The position numbers and the translations under genes are program-made. The notes beneath the pieces are model-generated. The model was given only the letters and a program-made list of their open reading frames with translations. It had not been told where the DNA came from and ran no database searches. A stretch of DNA of 7,676 nt from Anaerolineales bacterium (GTDB taxonomy: Bacteria; Chloroflexota; Anaerolineae; 4572-78; NAK82): contig JAHELX010000282.1 of assembly GCA_024643945.1 (NCBI GenBank), positions 1 to 7,676 on the forward strand, given 5' to 3'. Positions 5,701 through 7,676 of the stretch are shown here, in pieces (positions within the stretch are counted from its first letter, which is position 1; every line of letters starts with the position of its first letter).

Positions 5701-6579
5701 ATGACCAAAAAGTTTTCTATCACGCCATACCTTTTTCTCACGCCCGCCCTGCTCGTGATCGCCGTCTTTGTTTTGTACCCAATTGTGGCTGTCGTCTACT
5801 ATAGCTTTACCGACTACGACATCGTGACCCCACCACAGTGGGTCGGATTGCAGAACTATCAACACCTGGTACAAGACTCGACTTTTTGGCTGGCATTGCG
5901 CCATTCATTGATTTACTTGATTGTGACGCCGACTCTGATCTTCCTTTCCATCCTACTCGCTATCGTCGTCAATCGTAACCTGCCCGGCATCCACATCTTT
6001 CGCGCGCTGTACTATCTCCCTGCCGTCAGCGGCAGCATTGCCGTCGGCATCACCTGGCGCTGGTTGTTTGACACTCAGGGCGGACTGCTTAATGGCCTTC
6101 TTATCTGGACGGGTGTCCTCAAAGAGCCAATCCAATGGCTGAGTGAACCTGGCTTCACTTTGCCGATTGCCATGCTGCTGACCATCTGGATGGGTGTGGG
6201 CTATTACATGGTGATCTTTCTGGCAGGGTTGCAGAACATTCCGGAAGAGTTGTATGATGCAGCGCTGATTGATGGCTGCAACAACTGGCAGAAGCATTGG
6301 TACGTCAGTTTGCCCGGCCTGCGTCCGCAGGTCACCTTCGTCGCCGTGATATCGAGTCTGGCCGCGCTCAAAGTGTTCGATGAGATTTATGTACTCACCC
6401 TGCGCAGCGGAGGTGTCCTGGATAGTGGTGTGACGATGGTGTTTTTCCTCTGGAGAGAGGCGTTCAGACTCACCCATGCAGGATATGCGTCGGCGGTCGC
6501 CCTGGTACTGCTGGTCATTACACTGGCGTTTTCAATTGTGAACATTCGCCTGCAAGAACGAGGCTTGGGGACAGACTGA
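5701..6579 (+). CDS. ABC sugar transporter permease, MalF/UgpA type
   Basis: This 292-residue inner-membrane protein has about six hydrophobic segments (roughly 9-31, 65-88, 97-118, 153-175, 205-226 and 257-280), as expected for short CUT1 permeases. The cytoplasmic EAA loop that contacts the ATPase reads DAALIDGCNNWQKHWYVSLP at residues 186-205. It keeps the D-G pair and the LP, but has Cys193 where Ala is usual. The N-terminal PYLFLTPALLVIAVFVLYP is typical of the family's first membrane helix. The ATG at 5701 has GGAG 7 nt upstream. The stop codon shares one base with the start of the second permease (TGATG), so the two are translationally coupled and surely form a heterodimer. The protein passes the substrate delivered by the lipoprotein encoded upstream. 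Confidence 0.95.
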   Translation: MTKKFSITPYLFLTPALLVIAVFVLYPIVAVVYYSFTDYDIVTPPQWVGLQNYQHLVQDSTFWLALRHSLIYLIVTPTLIFLSILLAIVVNRNLPGIHIFRALYYLPAVSGSIAVGITWRWLFDTQGGLLNGLLIWTGVLKEPIQWLSEPGFTLPIAMLLTIWMGVGYYMVIFLAGLQNIPEELYDAALIDGCNNWQKHWYVSLPGLRPQVTFVAVISSLAALKVFDEIYVLTLRSGGVLDSGVTMVFFLWREAFRLTHAGYASAVALVLLVITLAFSIVNIRLQERGLGTD

Positions 6580-7445
6580 TGGCACAAATGCAAACTACGA
6601 CGATCCGCGCCGGCGCGGCGCGCCACAAAATCTGGGAGAATTCTTTTTGGTACATCCTGCTCTTGCTCTTTAGCCTGGGGACGGTTTTTCCTTTCCTCTG
6701 GATATTTCTGACTGCGTTTAAAGGGCCCACGGATGCGGTCTATTCCACGCCGCCGCAGCTCATTCCCCACGATCCGACCTTTGACAACTTTATCAGGGTA
6801 TGGAATCAATTGCCAGTCGGTAACTTTTTCTTGAATAGTATCGTTGTGGCGGTGGGCACGACCGGATTAAGCGTGCTGATCACTTCGCTGGCGGCCTATC
6901 CCTTTGCCAAGATGAAATTCCCAGGACGCGATGCGATTTTCTACTTCCTCCTGGCGACGCTCATTGTGCCGGTCCAGCTCACCTACATCCCCAGCTTTGT
7001 CCTCGCCGTCAAGGTCTTTCACTATTACGACGCGCTGCATGCCTTGATCCTGCCGAACATGGCGAGCGTGTTCAACATCTTTCTACTGCGGCAGGCGTTC
7101 AAGGGCGTGCCCGACGATTTAATCGATGCCGCGAAAATGGATGGCGCCAGCGAGCTGCGCATCTGGTGGGGTGTCTTGCTGCCGGTCGTTCGCCCCTCGC
7201 TCGCCACCGTCGCCATCTTCACCTTCGTCGTTTCGTGGAATGATTTTCTGTGGCCCTCGCTGATGCTGCCCACGATGGCGAATAAGACCTTACCCGTCGG
7301 GTTGGCGGCCCTGCAAGGCATGTTCTCGTCCGATTTTCGCGGCACCGCCGCGGGCGTCACCATGACCGTCATCCCGATCATGATCTTTTTCATCGCGCTG
7401 CAGCGGCAATTCATTCGCGGCCTGAGCGGCGCGGTGAAAGGCTGA
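6579..7445 (+). CDS. ABC sugar transporter permease, MalG/UgpE type
   Basis: The product has 288 residues, with a first membrane helix at about 24-46 after a short cytoplasmic tail and about six helices in all. The EAA loop is textbook: VPDDLIDAAKMDGASELRIW, then GVLLP, spanning residues 177-202. Other family hallmarks are the SLAAYPFAKMKFPG segment and the late FVVSWNDFLWPSLML. It pairs with the preceding permease, whose stop codon overlaps its ATG by one base; GGGGA lies 7 nt upstream. An ATG three codons in (6588) is an alternative start. No ATPase gene follows inside the window; a MsiK/MalK-like shared ATPase elsewhere is the usual solution for CUT1 systems (family knowledge plus inference). 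Confidence 0.95.
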   Translation: MAQMQTTTIRAGAARHKIWENSFWYILLLLFSLGTVFPFLWIFLTAFKGPTDAVYSTPPQLIPHDPTFDNFIRVWNQLPVGNFFLNSIVVAVGTTGLSVLITSLAAYPFAKMKFPGRDAIFYFLLATLIVPVQLTYIPSFVLAVKVFHYYDALHALILPNMASVFNIFLLRQAFKGVPDDLIDAAKMDGASELRIWWGVLLPVVRPSLATVAIFTFVVSWNDFLWPSLMLPTMANKTLPVGLAALQGMFSSDFRGTAAGVTMTVIPIMIFFIALQRQFIRGLSGAVKG

Positions 7446-7464
7446 TACCCCATCACAGGGATTA

Positions 7465-7473
7465 TGATATGAT
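7465..7473 (+). promoter_or_regulatory. Possible extended -10 element upstream of the GH3 gene
   Basis: TGATATGAT (TG-N-TATGAT) in the 120-nt gap after the second permease fits an extended -10 promoter, which needs little or no -35. None is seen at the right distance. A start near 7480 would leave a leader of about 86 nt. A small dyad, ATCAAA/TTTGAT (7506-7511 and 7517-7522), lies in that leader. No terminator follows the permease gene, so read-through is equally likely. Confidence 0.3.
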
Positions 7474-7565
7474 ACAGATTATGCCCATGAGGCCGAATCT
7501 AACTTATCAAAATCACTTTGATGGGGCACTAAGAGAAGCTGCGCTTTGATCTGGAGTATTGACTC

Positions 7566-7676
7566 ATGACATGGACCATAGAGCAGGCCGTCGGCCAAAA
7601 ATTGATGTTAGCTTTCGCTGGCACACAGCCGTCGTTGGATGTCCTGGCGACGATTAAAAATCAGCACGTGGGCGGG
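7566..7676 (+). CDS. Glycoside hydrolase family 3 protein, N-terminal fragment (runs off the right edge)
   Basis: Only 37 codons are present, with no stop before the window end. The sequence MTWTIEQAVGQKLMLAFAG, followed by TQPSLDVLATIKNQHVGG, matches the hallmark start of GH3 beta-N-acetylhexosaminidase (NagZ-like) and beta-glucosidase domains. These typically begin with an (I/V)GQ-hydrophobic-G-GT...HVGG pattern forming the first strand and helix of the TIM barrel. The ATG at 7566 is supported by CTGGAG about 9 nt upstream. No signal peptide precedes the catalytic domain, so a cytoplasmic enzyme acting on imported oligosaccharides is likely. Position after the transporter genes supports a catabolic role. 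The catalytic Asp and the NagZ-type His/Asp loop lie outside the window, so hexosaminidase versus glucosidase cannot be decided. Confidence 0.75.
   Translation, partial: MTWTIEQAVGQKLMLAFAGTQPSLDVLATIKNQHVGG

Noticed and set aside
7506..7522. Second copy of the ROK operator ahead of the GH3 gene
   Set aside because: The ATCAAA/TTTGAT dyad resembles the operator arms only loosely; matching ACTTACAAAG would need an inserted base.

Overview
The window looks like part of a carbohydrate (probably amino-sugar) uptake and processing locus from a Chloroflexota bacterium of the Anaerolineae/Caldilineae kind. This lineage guess is inference. It rests on the lipoprotein linker made of repeated V-E-K-V-V-T-K-E octets followed by a Pro/Thr stretch, on the pairing of a ROK regulator with a second ROK-like protein, and on a divergent ferredoxin-ASKHA gene. 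No rRNA or other phylogenetic marker is present.

Layout. On the minus strand, 235 to 1 is the 5' end of an ASKHA-type reductive activator with a 2Fe-2S ferredoxin domain. A 250-bp divergent intergenic region (236-485) holds a promoter for that gene and, on the plus strand, a perfect-consensus sigma70-type promoter (TTGACA, 17 bp, TATAAT). A perfect 27-bp palindrome lies across that promoter's predicted start point. All other genes are on the plus strand: a ROK-family repressor (486-1676); a ROK-like/ASKHA protein with an unrecognised N-terminal domain (1780-3195); a PIG-L-type zinc deacetylase overlapping it by ATGA (3192-4040); an ABC sugar-binding lipoprotein (4193-5632); two CUT1-type ABC permeases (5701-6579 and 6579-7445); and the first 37 codons of a glycoside hydrolase family 3 protein (7566 to the window end).

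How the genes may work together (inference). The lipoprotein and the two permeases import a sugar or oligosaccharide. The GH3 enzyme could release monosaccharides, the PIG-L enzyme could remove an N-acetyl group, and the ROK-like protein could phosphorylate or sense the product. The ROK repressor would report substrate availability through the palindromic operator. GH3, PIG-L and ROK together point towards N-acetylglucosamine-type substrates, but the substrate cannot be read from sequence alone. No transport ATPase is encoded here, as is common for CUT1 systems that share one ATPase encoded elsewhere.

Non-coding structure is rich. It includes two back-to-back palindromes after the repressor gene, an unused strong Shine-Dalgarno sequence and a palindrome in the leader of the binding-protein gene, and a 13-bp-stem hairpin of a dispersed-repeat type between the binding-protein and permease genes. 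There is no CRISPR array, tRNA, rRNA or insertion sequence.
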